Of a stretch of 42,535 nt of DNA, positions 24,855 through 34,658 are shown piece by piece. The position numbers were made by a program, and so were the translations under genes. A model generated the notes under the pieces. That model searched no databases. It worked only from the letters and a program-made list of their open reading frames with translations, and was not told where the DNA came from. Source of the stretch: Deltaproteobacteria bacterium (GTDB lineage: Bacteria; Myxococcota; JACRCW01; JAFGSX01); the NCBI GenBank assembly GCA_016934455.1, contig JAFGSX010000095.1:1-42535 (forward strand). Direction: 5' to 3'. Positions within the stretch are counted from its first letter, which is position 1; every line of letters begins with the position of its first letter.

Positions 24855-26459
24855 ATGCCTCGCACGACGATCACTCCGATCGCGACGCCGCCCGCACGAA
24901 CCGCGCCCGCCGCGCCGGCCGACCGCGATGGATCGGCAGCGCCTGTCGCCGCCGCCGATGTCGCTCCGGCGCCGCTCGACGCGGTGACCGCGGCGGATCC
25001 CGCGGCGCCCGCCGCTGCCGATTTCGCGCGCAGCAGCGCCGGCGCCGACGTCGGATCGGTGCGCTTTGCGCCGGCGTTCGCGCGCAGCGCCGAGCCACCC
25101 CGGCCGATCGATCCCTCCCTCTACCGGAGCATCCTCGACGAGGCCGCGCGCGCCGACTGGCGCGATTGCGGCATCGATCCCAAACGCTATGTCGAGGAGC
25201 GCATCAGCAAGGAGCGGGTGCTCGACGTGCTGCGGGCGAATCCCGACGTCAAGATCACGCTGCACCGCGGCGCGATCAAGCTCAGCCAGGCCGGCTTCGT
25301 CGACTCCACCCGCTGCCTGCCGGCGTTTCACGATCACCCGCGCGACTATCCAGGCGCCGTCTACTGGCAGGCGCACGATCGCAGCCTGCACCTGATCGGC
25401 CTGGTCGGCGAGGACTGGTTCAGGCAGACCCTCTACATGCTGGCGGTCGAGGGGATCCCGGGACGCCAGATCCTGGTCGAGGGCAGCGACCGGCTCGATC
25501 AGATCCTGGCCCGTGAGCTCGGCCCGACCCTGGACCAGCACCGCTTCGCCAGCGTCACGGTCGGCACCGTGGGCGAGCTGACGCAGGGGCTCGAGCGGGT
25601 GCTGGCCGATCGCGGCCGTCCCGCCTACGCGGTCAAGGTGTTCGGGAAAATGCAGGCGCTGCTCGATCGGCAACTTGCAGAGGCCAAGCCCGCCAAGCGA
25701 CCGCGCTGGGAGGAGCGCCGGGCTCGTCTCGCCCGGATCGCGGCGCAGACCGGCGATGCCACCGAGCGCATGAAGCTGATCATGGCCGACCCGGTGCTGA
25801 CCGGGCCGCTGGGCGAGCTGCTCAAGGCCTACCGCGACGGACCGCCGTTCCGGGAGCTGCCCTGGACCGTGATCAACCTGCGGCGGCCGCTGTTCAGCCA
25901 CCGCGTCATCGAGATGGCGGGCAAGAAGCACCTGATCCTGCACGTCGGCGGCGCCCACGGCGACCTGGCGCGCGCCGGCGTCGAGTACGCGCTCCGGCGA
26001 CAGCCGACGATCGGCCGCGTCAACGTCTTCGGCTCGGCCGGCTCGTTCAGCGACGACCTGCCGCCTGACACCGTGATCCTGCCGCGGGGCGCGATCGCGA
26101 GCGCCGAGTCGGATCGTCCGCCGATCCCGATCGACAACAAGGCGGTCATCCCGGGGGCGCAGGCGGTTCGCCACAGCAATGTGTCGACGCTGCTGCGCGA
26201 GCACCGCGCCGGTCTCGAGGCGATGCGGCGCACGCCGGCCGAGACCGTCGACATGGAGGGCTACCACGTGGCAGCGGCGGTGGCCGCGGCGGGCCGGCCG
26301 GTCGAGCTGCGCGCGGTGTTCCGCGTCTCGGACGTGGCGACGTCGTCCGACCTGGGCGCGCACCGCGCCGATCGCGGGGCGACCAGCGACTACGCGAAGC
26401 GGCGCCTGGTCGACGAGCAGGTGGCCAGCCTGTTCTTTCTCGACGGGACGGGGGACTGA
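24855..26459 (+). CDS. Large protein with a C-terminal nucleoside phosphorylase (PNP/MTAN)-like domain
   Basis: C-terminal 'HLILHVGGAHGDLARAGVEYALRR...VNVFGSAGSFSDDLPPDTVILPRGAI...ETVDMEGYHVAAAV...LRAVFRVSDVA' has the G-x-A-G-(S/G) loop, P-x-D-x-V-I, and V-D-M-E-x-Y/x-x-A motifs of the phosphorylase superfamily. N-terminal ~330 aa unassigned. Confidence 0.6.
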   Translation: MPRTTITPIATPPARTAPAAPADRDGSAAPVAAADVAPAPLDAVTAADPAAPAAADFARSSAGADVGSVRFAPAFARSAEPPRPIDPSLYRSILDEAARADWRDCGIDPKRYVEERISKERVLDVLRANPDVKITLHRGAIKLSQAGFVDSTRCLPAFHDHPRDYPGAVYWQAHDRSLHLIGLVGEDWFRQTLYMLAVEGIPGRQILVEGSDRLDQILARELGPTLDQHRFASVTVGTVGELTQGLERVLADRGRPAYAVKVFGKMQALLDRQLAEAKPAKRPRWEERRARLARIAAQTGDATERMKLIMADPVLTGPLGELLKAYRDGPPFRELPWTVINLRRPLFSHRVIEMAGKKHLILHVGGAHGDLARAGVEYALRRQPTIGRVNVFGSAGSFSDDLPPDTVILPRGAIASAESDRPPIPIDNKAVIPGAQAVRHSNVSTLLREHRAGLEAMRRTPAETVDMEGYHVAAAVAAAGRPVELRAVFRVSDVATSSDLGAHRADRGATSDYAKRRLVDEQVASLFFLDGTGD

Positions 26460-26460
26460 C

Positions 26461-27024
26461 GTGCGCTGGGCGCCGCTCGAGGTGAACCTGCTAAACGGGA
26501 TGGCCGCGCTGGCCACGGCGCCGGGCAAGCGGTTCTTGATCGGCCCGGCCGGCGGGGATGGCCGCGCCGCGGTGGCTGCCCTGCTCGGCCGCGAGGCGCG
26601 CGCCTTTAACGAGGTCGAGCTCGACGTGGCCAAGCGCCACCTGCGCCAGATCGAGGAGCGGCTGACCAAGCTGGCCGAGGACTTCGAGTACGACCGCGCC
26701 GGCCGCGGAACGCCCTCCTACCTGCCGGGCGCGGGCACCACCATCGAGCGCATGGTGCGGCTGCGCGCCGATGTCGACAAGTACGCGCACGCGCTGGCCG
26801 CGCTCGAGCAGCGCGAGCAGGAGCTGGTCGACGCGGCGCTGGCGGCCTTCGAGCTGCGGTCGCGCGCCGAGCTCGAGGCGATCAAGGCCAGCGGCGACGA
26901 GGGCGTGGTGGTCGAGCTGCTCGGCGACGGCTGGTCGCTGGCGGGCAGCCGCGCCGAGCGTCTGAGCCAGCGCCGAGAGCTGCTCGGGCTACCCGCCGAC
27001 GCCGACTGGAACGAGGCCGGGTGA
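26461..27024 (+). CDS. Hypothetical coiled-coil protein
   Basis: GTG start immediately after the stop of the preceding gene; helical, Glu/Ala-rich 'HLRQIEERLTKLAEDFEYDRAGRG...'. Confidence 0.6.
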   Translation: MRWAPLEVNLLNGMAALATAPGKRFLIGPAGGDGRAAVAALLGREARAFNEVELDVAKRHLRQIEERLTKLAEDFEYDRAGRGTPSYLPGAGTTIERMVRLRADVDKYAHALAALEQREQELVDAALAAFELRSRAELEAIKASGDEGVVVELLGDGWSLAGSRAERLSQRRELLGLPADADWNEAG

Positions 27025-27103
27025 TTTGTCGCTAGCCGCTGGCCGGCGACTACCTGCTGGCGCTGATCGAGGACCGTGGCGCGCAGTGACCCCCGAACGG
27101 GTA

Positions 27104-27781
27104 TCAATCGCGGGCCGGCAGCCGGCGCCACAGCCACTCGTAAAAACCGTACTGGCGGAGGCCGCCTCCTATCAGCCTGCCAGTCCGGCCGAGAGCGTCT
27201 GGCAGCAGCACCAGGCTGGCGCCGCCAAAGATCGGCAAGACCCACCCCCCGCCCAGCTTGGTCAGGCCGCCCCCGGTGGTGGTCTCGAGCACGAGCGCCA
27301 GAGCGCCCACCAGCGCGACCGCGTATTCGACGACGACCGAGGCCCAGGTGAGTGTCAGCGGATGCAGGCCGAAGCGGCTGTGGAGCTCGGACTTGGCGCG
27401 GCTCGGCGCCAGGCCGAGCAGCGGCGACAGCGCCCACAGCGCGCACGCCCGAGCCTGCAGCACGGTCCGGTCGATCCGCTCTCGCTCGCGCTCGCGGACC
27501 GCGCCCAGATCGTAGACTATGGTTCTGCCGACGACGTTGAGCGCGGCATCTGGATCGCCGCGCCGCAGGACGTAGCAGATGCCGCCGTCCTCGGGTGCGC
27601 GCTGGTCGACCAGCAAGAAATCCTCGCCGTGAAAATGGATGACGGTGGGACGGTGCGGGCTGACTATCCAGTCCACCATCGGCAGCGGGGTGTAGACCTC
27701 GATCCCGTCTTCCGTGCGCACGACGACGTCGGGGCCGAGCTTGATCGACGCGATGGCCGGGCCGGGCGCGGGATCGACCAT
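27104..27781 (-). CDS. Hypothetical membrane protein
   Basis: Soluble N-terminal half ('RTEDGIEVYTPLPMVDWIVSPHRPTVIHFHGEDFLLVDQ') followed by hydrophobic segments ('TWASVVVEYAVALVGALALVLE', 'LPIFGGASLVLLPDAL'). Confidence 0.65.
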   Translation of the reverse strand: MVDPAPGPAIASIKLGPDVVVRTEDGIEVYTPLPMVDWIVSPHRPTVIHFHGEDFLLVDQRAPEDGGICYVLRRGDPDAALNVVGRTIVYDLGAVRERERERIDRTVLQARACALWALSPLLGLAPSRAKSELHSRFGLHPLTLTWASVVVEYAVALVGALALVLETTTGGGLTKLGGGWVLPIFGGASLVLLPDALGRTGRLIGGGLRQYGFYEWLWRRLPARD

Positions 27782-27923
27782 GGCGTGACCCCCTGTCCGG
27801 CCGCGGGCCGGCGATCGACGGCTGCAACGCGGGCTGCTGACCGGGGCGAGACCGACCTGGCACGAAGCCTCTAGTCAGAGCGACGCGAACCGCATCATAA
27901 TATCAGCTCTGGAGGAGGGGACG

Positions 27924-29555
27924 ATGGCGACCAAGGATCCGATCGCGCGCATCACCGCGCTCCTCGCCGACCCCGCGCCGGACAAGCGCGCGGCTGCCGC
28001 GATCGTGCTGGGGGAGCTCGAGATCAAGACACCGGCGGCGATCGATGAGCTGAGCGCGCTGCTCGACGACGAGTTGCCGCGCCTGCAGCGGCTGGCGCTG
28101 GAGGCGCTCGGCCGCGTCGGCGCCAAAAAGACGCTGGCCAAGATGCTGCCGCTGCTGGCCAGCCGCGACGACGAGGTGCGCGGCGCGGCGATCGCGGCGG
28201 TGACCGCGTTTGGCGACGAGGTGGTGCCGCAGCTCAAGCAGCGCGCTGCCGAGGCCGGCCCCGACGAGCGCCGGGCGCTGGACGCGATCCTGGCGCAGCT
28301 TGGCGGCAGCGCGGCCTTCAGCGCGCTGCTGCAGAGCCTGGAGAGCGCCGACGCGGAGCAGGCGCGCGCGGCGACGCGCGAGCTGCGCCAGTACTTCAAA
28401 GATGCCGACCGCAAGCAGCGCACGCTCTATCTGCACCAGACCCAGGGATTTCTGAGGCGGCTGCAGAAGAGAGAACCGCTGCCCGAGGTGGCGGTGGCGG
28501 CGGCGCTGCGTATCCTGGGTCACCTCGAGGACGAGCGCGCCACCGCAGTGCTGCTCGATTACGCCGAGGACCGCGCTGCGCCACCGGCGGTGCGGCAAGA
28601 GGCGCTGATCGGCCTGCGCTTCGCCATCGGCAAGAAACAGGAGCTCGGCCGCGCCATCGAGGTGCTGGTCGATGCCGCCTTCGCGCCCGACCGACAACTG
28701 GCGCAGACCGCGCTGATGACCCTGGGCGGCATGGAGATCCCGGCCCAACAGATGCCCGCGATCGAGAAGCTGGCGCGGCACAGCGATCCGGAGCGCGCTC
28801 GCTTTGCGCTGGAGCAGCTCGGCCGCCAGATCGATGCCCACTCGGCGCGGTTGCTGGCGCGGTTGCTCGGCGACTGCGGGGCGCAGCGCACAGAGGCGCT
28901 GGTGGCGATCCTCGAAAAGCGGCCCGACGCGACGCCGGAGCTGTGCAAGGTACTGCTCGAGATCGAGGACACCGACCGGATGTGGGCGATCAGGGGCGTG
29001 CTGCGCCGCCACCTCGAGTACCTGACGCCGGCGCTGCGCAAGAAGTTGCTCGATGCCGCAATCGATCGCCTGCGCGCCGGCGGCGGCCGCTGGAAGGCGC
29101 CGCTCGACCTGGTGCGCAGCGTCGATCCCGAGGGCACCTCTCGACGACTTCGCGAGCTGGCCGCGGCGCTCAAGAAGGGCAACAAGCCCGAACAGGCGCT
29201 GCACGTGCTGCGCGCGCTGTGCCGCGACGGCAGCGGCGATGACGACGATCGCCTGGCGCTGGCCGTGCTCGAGCTGGGTCAGAGCCGGCTCGACACCAAG
29301 CCGGGCGCCCGCTCCGACGACGAGTCGATACGGCTCTTCAACCAGCTCGCGATCAAGGGCTTCGACGTGGCCGGCCGCTTGCGCAAGGAGCGCAGCGTCA
29401 CGCTCGAGCAGCTCTACTACCTGGGCTTCCACTTCGTCGAGAGCGAGAGCCCGCTGGGCGAGGAGTTGCTGGACGCGGTGGTCAAGAAGGCCGGCCGCAA
29501 GAAGATCGGCGTCATGGCCAAGAACAAGCTCAAGATCGCCGGCCTGCTCGACTGA
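27924..29555 (+). CDS. HEAT-repeat protein
   Basis: Successive helical repeats: '[55 protein letters not shown]', '[28 protein letters not shown]'-type units. GGAGGAGGGG upstream of ATG. Confidence 0.85.
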   Translation: MATKDPIARITALLADPAPDKRAAAAIVLGELEIKTPAAIDELSALLDDELPRLQRLALEALGRVGAKKTLAKMLPLLASRDDEVRGAAIAAVTAFGDEVVPQLKQRAAEAGPDERRALDAILAQLGGSAAFSALLQSLESADAEQARAATRELRQYFKDADRKQRTLYLHQTQGFLRRLQKREPLPEVAVAAALRILGHLEDERATAVLLDYAEDRAAPPAVRQEALIGLRFAIGKKQELGRAIEVLVDAAFAPDRQLAQTALMTLGGMEIPAQQMPAIEKLARHSDPERARFALEQLGRQIDAHSARLLARLLGDCGAQRTEALVAILEKRPDATPELCKVLLEIEDTDRMWAIRGVLRRHLEYLTPALRKKLLDAAIDRLRAGGGRWKAPLDLVRSVDPEGTSRRLRELAAALKKGNKPEQALHVLRALCRDGSGDDDDRLALAVLELGQSRLDTKPGARSDDESIRLFNQLAIKGFDVAGRLRKERSVTLEQLYYLGFHFVESESPLGEELLDAVVKKAGRKKIGVMAKNKLKIAGLLD

Positions 29556-29580
29556 AGAACACGGCACGAGGGAGCGCGTG

Positions 29581-30063
29581 ATGGAACTGATCAACGTCAA
29601 GCTGGAGATCCCGGACGGCGTCAATCTGGTGCTCGGGCAGAGCCACTTCATCAAGACCGCGGAGGACCTGTACGAGGTGATGGTGACCTCGGTGCCGGGC
29701 GCCAAGTTCGGCCTGGCCTTTGCCGAGGCATCGGGGCCTTGCCTTGTCCGCAGCGACGGCAACGACACCGAGCTGGTCGCGCTCGCGGTCAAGCAGTTGC
29801 TGGCGATCGGCGCCGGCCACAGTTTTCTGCTGCTGATGCGCGAGGCCTACCCGATCAACGTGCTCAACGCGATCAAGAGCTGCCCCGAGGTGTGCCGCAT
29901 CTTCTGCGCCACCGCCAATCCGCTCCAGGTGGTGGTGGCGCAGAGCGAGCAGGGGCGCGGCATCCTGGGCGTCATCGACGGCTCGTCGCCCACGGGGGTC
30001 GAGAGCGAGGACGACAAGAGAGCTCGCCGCGATTTCCTGCGCCAGATCGGCTACAAGCGCTGA
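29581..30063 (+). CDS. Adenosine-specific kinase (DUF355 family)
   Basis: '[121 protein letters not shown]' is the family signature throughout. Confidence 0.95.
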   Translation: MELINVKLEIPDGVNLVLGQSHFIKTAEDLYEVMVTSVPGAKFGLAFAEASGPCLVRSDGNDTELVALAVKQLLAIGAGHSFLLLMREAYPINVLNAIKSCPEVCRIFCATANPLQVVVAQSEQGRGILGVIDGSSPTGVESEDDKRARRDFLRQIGYKR

Positions 30064-31016
30064 GCGGCGGTCGCCTCCAGGGCGCTCGCCGGCGCCGAGG
30101 CCGGCGCGCTGACCGGGCCGCTGGCCGGTCTGGTCGCGGCGGTCGAAGCCAGGGGGTCCGCGGCCAATTCGAGCTGCAAGAAGGTCACCGGGTCGACGTA
30201 GATCCCGCTCAACCTGACCGCGAAGTGCAGGTGCGGGCCGGTGACCCGACCCGTGCTGCCGAGCTTGCCGATGACCGTGCCGCGCTCGACAAGTTGCCCG
30301 GCCGCGACTTCGACGCTGCGCAGATGGAAGTACAGCGTGTACAGGCCGAGACCGTGGTCGAGGATCACGGTCCGGCCTGAGTAGTAGCGGCTACCGGCGA
30401 ACAGCACCCGGCCGCGGTTGGCGGCGGCGACCGGCTCGCCGCCGCTGCCGTCGAGGTCGATGCCCTTGTGGCGCGAGCGCAGCCTGCCGTTGAAAATGCG
30501 GCGCACGCCGAAGACGGAGGTCAGCTCGCTCTGCCGGGGCAAAATGAAATTGCCGCGCCACAGCCGCTCGCGGCTCGGCTCGCGCCACAGCTCGGCCAGC
30601 TCGCGCCGCTCGCGCCGGATCTGACGGCGCGCGGCCGGGCCGGGCCGGACAAAGCGGCGCGCCACGCGCAGCGTGTTGGATGGGTAGGCGCGGTCGACCA
30701 CGTCGACATCGAGCTCGACCTGCATCACCTCACCCGCCTCGAGCGCGTAGCTCAATGTCAGCGGCGCGCGGCCGACCGGGTCGTCGAGGCCGACGCCGAC
30801 CAGGCCCAGATAGCGGCCGTTGGCCCACGGCACCAGCTCCACCTGGCGACCGAATAGCCCCGCGGACAGGCTGGCCAGCGGCCGCTGCGGCCGGACCAGG
30901 ACGACGCCGGGCTGGCCCGGCGCGAGCGGGCCGCCGGAGAGCTCGACCGTGAACGGCGGACCGAGGTCAGCGGCGGTGACGACGAGCGAGGTCGTCCATG
31001 CGAGGAGGGCGAGCAC
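30051..31016 (-). CDS. M23 family metallopeptidase (LytM-like endopeptidase)
   Basis: '[53 protein letters not shown]...[18 protein letters not shown]': HxxxD and HxH zinc motifs. Confidence 0.95.
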   Translation of the reverse strand: MLALLAWTTSLVVTAADLGPPFTVELSGGPLAPGQPGVVLVRPQRPLASLSAGLFGRQVELVPWANGRYLGLVGVGLDDPVGRAPLTLSYALEAGEVMQVELDVDVVDRAYPSNTLRVARRFVRPGPAARRQIRRERRELAELWREPSRERLWRGNFILPRQSELTSVFGVRRIFNGRLRSRHKGIDLDGSGGEPVAAANRGRVLFAGSRYYSGRTVILDHGLGLYTLYFHLRSVEVAAGQLVERGTVIGKLGSTGRVTGPHLHFAVRLSGIYVDPVTFLQLELAADPLASTAATRPASGPVSAPASAPASALEATAAQRL

Positions 31017-31128
31017 GATCCGAGACTAACCGCTGGCGCAGGATTTGTCAGCGCCGGTCGCGTGCGCTAGATGGGGGGGGCGCTGGCGGCGCCGGCGGAC
31101 CGGGGGCGCCAGGGAGAGGAGGCTTGCG

Positions 31129-32313
31129 ATGCTGACCCCGACCCTTCGCGACGGTGTGCAGTGGGTGGGCGCCATCGACTGGGAGCGCCGCCTGTTCGAC
31201 GAGCTGATCCCGCTGCCCGACGGCACCACCTACAACGCCTACCTGGTGCGCGGCAGCGAGAAGGCCGCGCTGCTCGACACGGTTGACCCGCCGTTTGGCC
31301 AGCAGCTTCTCGATCGCCTCGACCAGCTCGGCGTCAAGCGGCTCGACTACGCGGTGGCGCATCACGCCGAGCAGGACCACTCGGGGTCGCTGCCGGCCGT
31401 GCTGGCGCGCTATCCCGAGGCCCGGGTGGTCTGCTCGCCCAAGGCCAAGAACATGCTGATCGACCTGCTGGGCATCGCCGAAGACCGCTTTCAGACCGTC
31501 GACGACGGCGCCACCATCGCGCTCGGCGGCAAGACGCTGCGCTTCATCCACTATCCGTGGGTGCACTGGCCCGAGACCATGCTCAGCTACCTCGAGGAGG
31601 AACGGCTGCTCTTCTCGTGCGACCTCTTCGGCTCGCACCTGGCGGTCGGCGACCCGCTGACGGCCGACGACAGCGCCGTGCTGCCTGCGGCCAAGCGCTA
31701 TTTCGCCGAGATCATGATGCCGTTCCGCACTCCGATCGAAAAGAACTTCGGCAAGGTGACCGGGCTGAGCATCGACCAGATCCTGCCCAGCCACGGCCCG
31801 ATCCATCGCCATCCGAAAACCATCGTCGACGCTTACCGCGACTGGGTCTCCGGCCCGCCCAAGAACCAGGCCGTGATCGCCTTTGCCTCCATGCACGACA
31901 GCACGCGGCGCATGGCGCGGTACCTGAGCGAGGCGCTGATCGGCCGCGGCGTCGGCGTCGATCTGTTTGGCCTGGCCGGCGCCGACCTGGGCCACCTGGC
32001 GACCGCGCTGGTCGACGCCGCCACCATCGTGCTCGGCTCGCCGATCGTCAGCGCCGGGCCCCACCCGCTGGTCGGTTACGCGGCCATGCTCGCCAACGTG
32101 CTCAAACCCAAGGCCCGCTACGCTGCGGTCATCGGCTCGTTCGGCTGGGGCGGCAAGCTGCCCGAGCAGATCGCGGCGCTGCTGCCCAACCTCAAGCTCG
32201 AGCTGCTGGAGCCGGTGGTGATCAAGGGCGCGCCCAAGGCCGCCGACCTGGCGGCGCTGGACAGGCTGGCCGAAGCCATCGCGCAAAAGCACGCGGCGCT
32301 GGCGAGCGCCTGA
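31129..32313 (+). CDS. FprA family A-type flavoprotein (flavodiiron protein)
   Basis: 'GTTYNAYLVRGSEKAALLDTVDP', 'AVAHHAEQDHSGSLP' (HxExDH), 'FIHYPWVHWPETMLSYLEEERLLFSCDLFGSH', 'ILPSHGPIHRHP', C-terminal flavodoxin 'ASMHDSTRRMARYL...GSFGWGG'. Confidence 0.95.
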   Translation: MLTPTLRDGVQWVGAIDWERRLFDELIPLPDGTTYNAYLVRGSEKAALLDTVDPPFGQQLLDRLDQLGVKRLDYAVAHHAEQDHSGSLPAVLARYPEARVVCSPKAKNMLIDLLGIAEDRFQTVDDGATIALGGKTLRFIHYPWVHWPETMLSYLEEERLLFSCDLFGSHLAVGDPLTADDSAVLPAAKRYFAEIMMPFRTPIEKNFGKVTGLSIDQILPSHGPIHRHPKTIVDAYRDWVSGPPKNQAVIAFASMHDSTRRMARYLSEALIGRGVGVDLFGLAGADLGHLATALVDAATIVLGSPIVSAGPHPLVGYAAMLANVLKPKARYAAVIGSFGWGGKLPEQIAALLPNLKLELLEPVVIKGAPKAADLAALDRLAEAIAQKHAALASA

Positions 32314-32405
32314 CAGCGCGCTGCCGCACGACCGCACGGCGATCTACAAGCCGGGGAGTCCGGGCGCCCTGTCAACAGGCGCGACATTTTCTGCGCCGAC
32401 CTGAT

Positions 32406-33596
32406 ATGAAGAAGCACGGGGTGAAGACGATGCAGGTCGGCTGGCCATCGAGAGCAGCGCTGCTCGAGCGCGTTGACGCCGGCGCGCGGCAGCAATTGCC
32501 CGCCGTCGCCACCTCGACCGCGGCGGCCACCGGCACCTCTCCGGGGCCGTCTGCCATCGACGGCCTGACCCTGCAGCCGGTGGCGCTGGATCGCGCCTCC
32601 GACTGCAGACGCGCCTGGCAGCGCAGCCTGCTGGCGCGGGTGCCGGACTCCCAGCTCGCGGCCGCGGTCGACGTCATGTTCGCCTACCACGGCGACGTCA
32701 ACTTCTTCGGCGAGCGCACCAGCGGCATGCGGCGCGTCAGCGGCTATGGCCCGCAGCGCAACCTGGACATCCAGTTCGCTCCCCACCGCAACAAGGTGCC
32801 CCTGGTCGAGATCAGCGATCAGGCCAAGAAGGAATGCGCGCTGTGCCGGCCGCCGTTTCCGGATGAACGCGGTCTGAGCTGGCGCGACTACGTGGTCTGG
32901 CCCAACGCGTTCCCCTACCTGCCACAGTCGGGCCAGCACGTCGTCATCACCGCCGACAAGCACATCGGTCAGCGTTTCACGCCGCAGATCCTGGGCGACA
33001 TGATCGATTACCAGCGCCATGCCGGCCAGCAGGCGCCGGTGACCCTGCATTACAACGGCATAGCCGGCAACAGCCAGTTCCACCTGCACTGGCAAGCGTC
33101 GCGCGAGAAGCTGCCGCTGCAGCGCCTGCTGGATGCGGGTGAGCTGCCGCTCGAACGCCTGCACAGCGCGGCCAACGGCCGCATCGAAAGCTACGAACAC
33201 GGTTACTACAACGGCATCCTGGTCACCGGCGACCGCTGCTATGTCACGCGCTGGGCCCAGTTGCTGGTCGAGCGGCTCGATTCAGATCCGCTGACCCGCG
33301 GCGCTTACAACCTGCTGCTTCTGCATCCGGCCGACGGCCAGGCGCGGCTGGTCGTGATCCCGCGCCGCGCCGACGAGCTCAAGCCGGAGGTGGCGAGCTT
33401 CGGCAAGGTGGGCTTCGGCGCTTTCAACCTCGGGGGCACCGTCGTCGTGCCCAGGGACGAGGTGCCCGACAACTTTGGCGACGATTACTTGGCCGCAGCG
33501 GCCAGGACCGTGGTGCGGCCGAGCGAGTTGAGCTGGCTGCGCGAGCTGATGCAGCAGCCCACGCACCCGATGCTGCGCGCACGCGCCAGCGCCTGA
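32406..33596 (+). CDS. GalT/Ap4A phosphorylase-like nucleotidyltransferase (DUF4922-type, HIT superfamily)
   Basis: 'HYNGIAGNSQFHLHWQ' (HxHxQ, GalT-branch motif), 'ECALCRPPFPDERG' and 'YVVWPNAFPYLPQSGQHVVITADKHIGQ'. Confidence 0.75.
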   Translation: MKKHGVKTMQVGWPSRAALLERVDAGARQQLPAVATSTAAATGTSPGPSAIDGLTLQPVALDRASDCRRAWQRSLLARVPDSQLAAAVDVMFAYHGDVNFFGERTSGMRRVSGYGPQRNLDIQFAPHRNKVPLVEISDQAKKECALCRPPFPDERGLSWRDYVVWPNAFPYLPQSGQHVVITADKHIGQRFTPQILGDMIDYQRHAGQQAPVTLHYNGIAGNSQFHLHWQASREKLPLQRLLDAGELPLERLHSAANGRIESYEHGYYNGILVTGDRCYVTRWAQLLVERLDSDPLTRGAYNLLLLHPADGQARLVVIPRRADELKPEVASFGKVGFGAFNLGGTVVVPRDEVPDNFGDDYLAAAARTVVRPSELSWLRELMQQPTHPMLRARASA

Positions 33597-34658
33597 TCAG
33601 CGCGCCTGGCTGGCCGGCGCCAGAGGTGACTGCCGCGCGCGGTAGGCGTCGCGCAGCGCGACGGCCCGGTCGGCCAGAGCCGCGTCCACGCTCTTGCCGC
33701 GCACCACCGCCAGCGCCTCGACCGACCGCGCCCTCCATTCGGCGAGCTGCGCCGGCGTCGGCGTGTGCACGGTGAGCCCGCGCCGGCGCATGATCGCGAT
33801 CGACGCCTCCGCGTCGGCCCGCGCCCGCGCGGTCAGCTCCCGACCGAGCTGCCGGGCACGGGCGCGGATGCGCTCGCGCGCCGCGGGATCGATCTGCTGC
33901 CAGACCGCCGCGGTCACGATGGTGCCGCCGAGCATCGAGCCCCAGCGCACGTCGATCAGGTGCGGCGTCAGCGGATAGCTGCCGAGCGCGACCGCGGTCA
34001 CCGGCGTGGTCGGAAACACCTCGACCAGGCCGGTCTGCAGCGAGGGTATGACGTCGACGTCGGACAGGATCACCGGCTCGAAGCCGAGCAGGGCAAAGCT
34101 CCTGGCCGCGTGCGGGTCGCCCGGCCACATCCACATCCGCATGCCCTTGACGTCGGCGACCGAGACCGCTGGCCGCCTGGTGAAAAACTGGATCCAGCCG
34201 CCGTCGCACCAGAACAGCGCGACGTAGCCGTCCTCCTCCAGCGCCCGGTCGAAGGTGGGCTGCATCTCGCCGACCACCGCGTCCATCTCGTCGGTGTCGT
34301 CGAAAAGCATCGGCAACTGCACCGCCATCTGCTCGGTGGTGATCAGCGCCAGCCCCTTGCTGGTCAGCGTCGCGGCGTGAAGCTGGCCGATGCGCAGCTT
34401 GCGCACGATGGCGGCCTCGTCGCCGACGCTGCCCGGGTAGATCTGCAGCCGCACGCGGCCACCGGTCTCGGCGCTGAAGACCTCGGCCAGCTCGAGCAGT
34501 GACTTGTGGACGATGGTGCCAAAGGGCGCCACCGTGCCCAGCTTGATCACGAGCGGTGCCGGCTCGGCGGTGGTACCTGGTGTCGGAGCCGGTATCAGCA
34601 AGGTGGCGAGCGCGATCGCCAGCGCGCCGGCGGCGCGGCCTGTCGCCCGGCCGCTCAA
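33597..34658 (-). CDS. TRAP transporter substrate-binding protein, DctP family
   Basis: 'LVIKLGTVAPFGTIVHKSLLELAEVFSAETGGRVRLQIYPGSVGDEAAIVRKLRIGQLHAATLTSKGLALI', 'VADVKGMRMWMWP'. TTG start overlaps the upstream TGA (TTGA). Confidence 0.9.
   Translation of the reverse strand: MSGRATGRAAGALAIALATLLIPAPTPGTTAEPAPLVIKLGTVAPFGTIVHKSLLELAEVFSAETGGRVRLQIYPGSVGDEAAIVRKLRIGQLHAATLTSKGLALITTEQMAVQLPMLFDDTDEMDAVVGEMQPTFDRALEEDGYVALFWCDGGWIQFFTRRPAVSVADVKGMRMWMWPGDPHAARSFALLGFEPVILSDVDVIPSLQTGLVEVFPTTPVTAVALGSYPLTPHLIDVRWGSMLGGTIVTAAVWQQIDPAARERIRARARQLGRELTARARADAEASIAIMRRRGLTVHTPTPAQLAEWRARSVEALAVVRGKSVDAALADRAVALRDAYRARQSPLAPASQAR

Noticed and set aside
27036-27089. Short in-frame tail 'PLAGDYLLALIEDRGAQ*' between two genes, possible gene remnant
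   Set aside because: Preceded by a TAG stop in the same frame and only 17 codons long; cannot be distinguished from chance.
31557-32405. N-terminal extension of the 679 aa ORF upstream of the GalT-like gene
   Set aside because: Out-of-frame shadow of the flavoprotein gene; ATG 32406 is the credible start.
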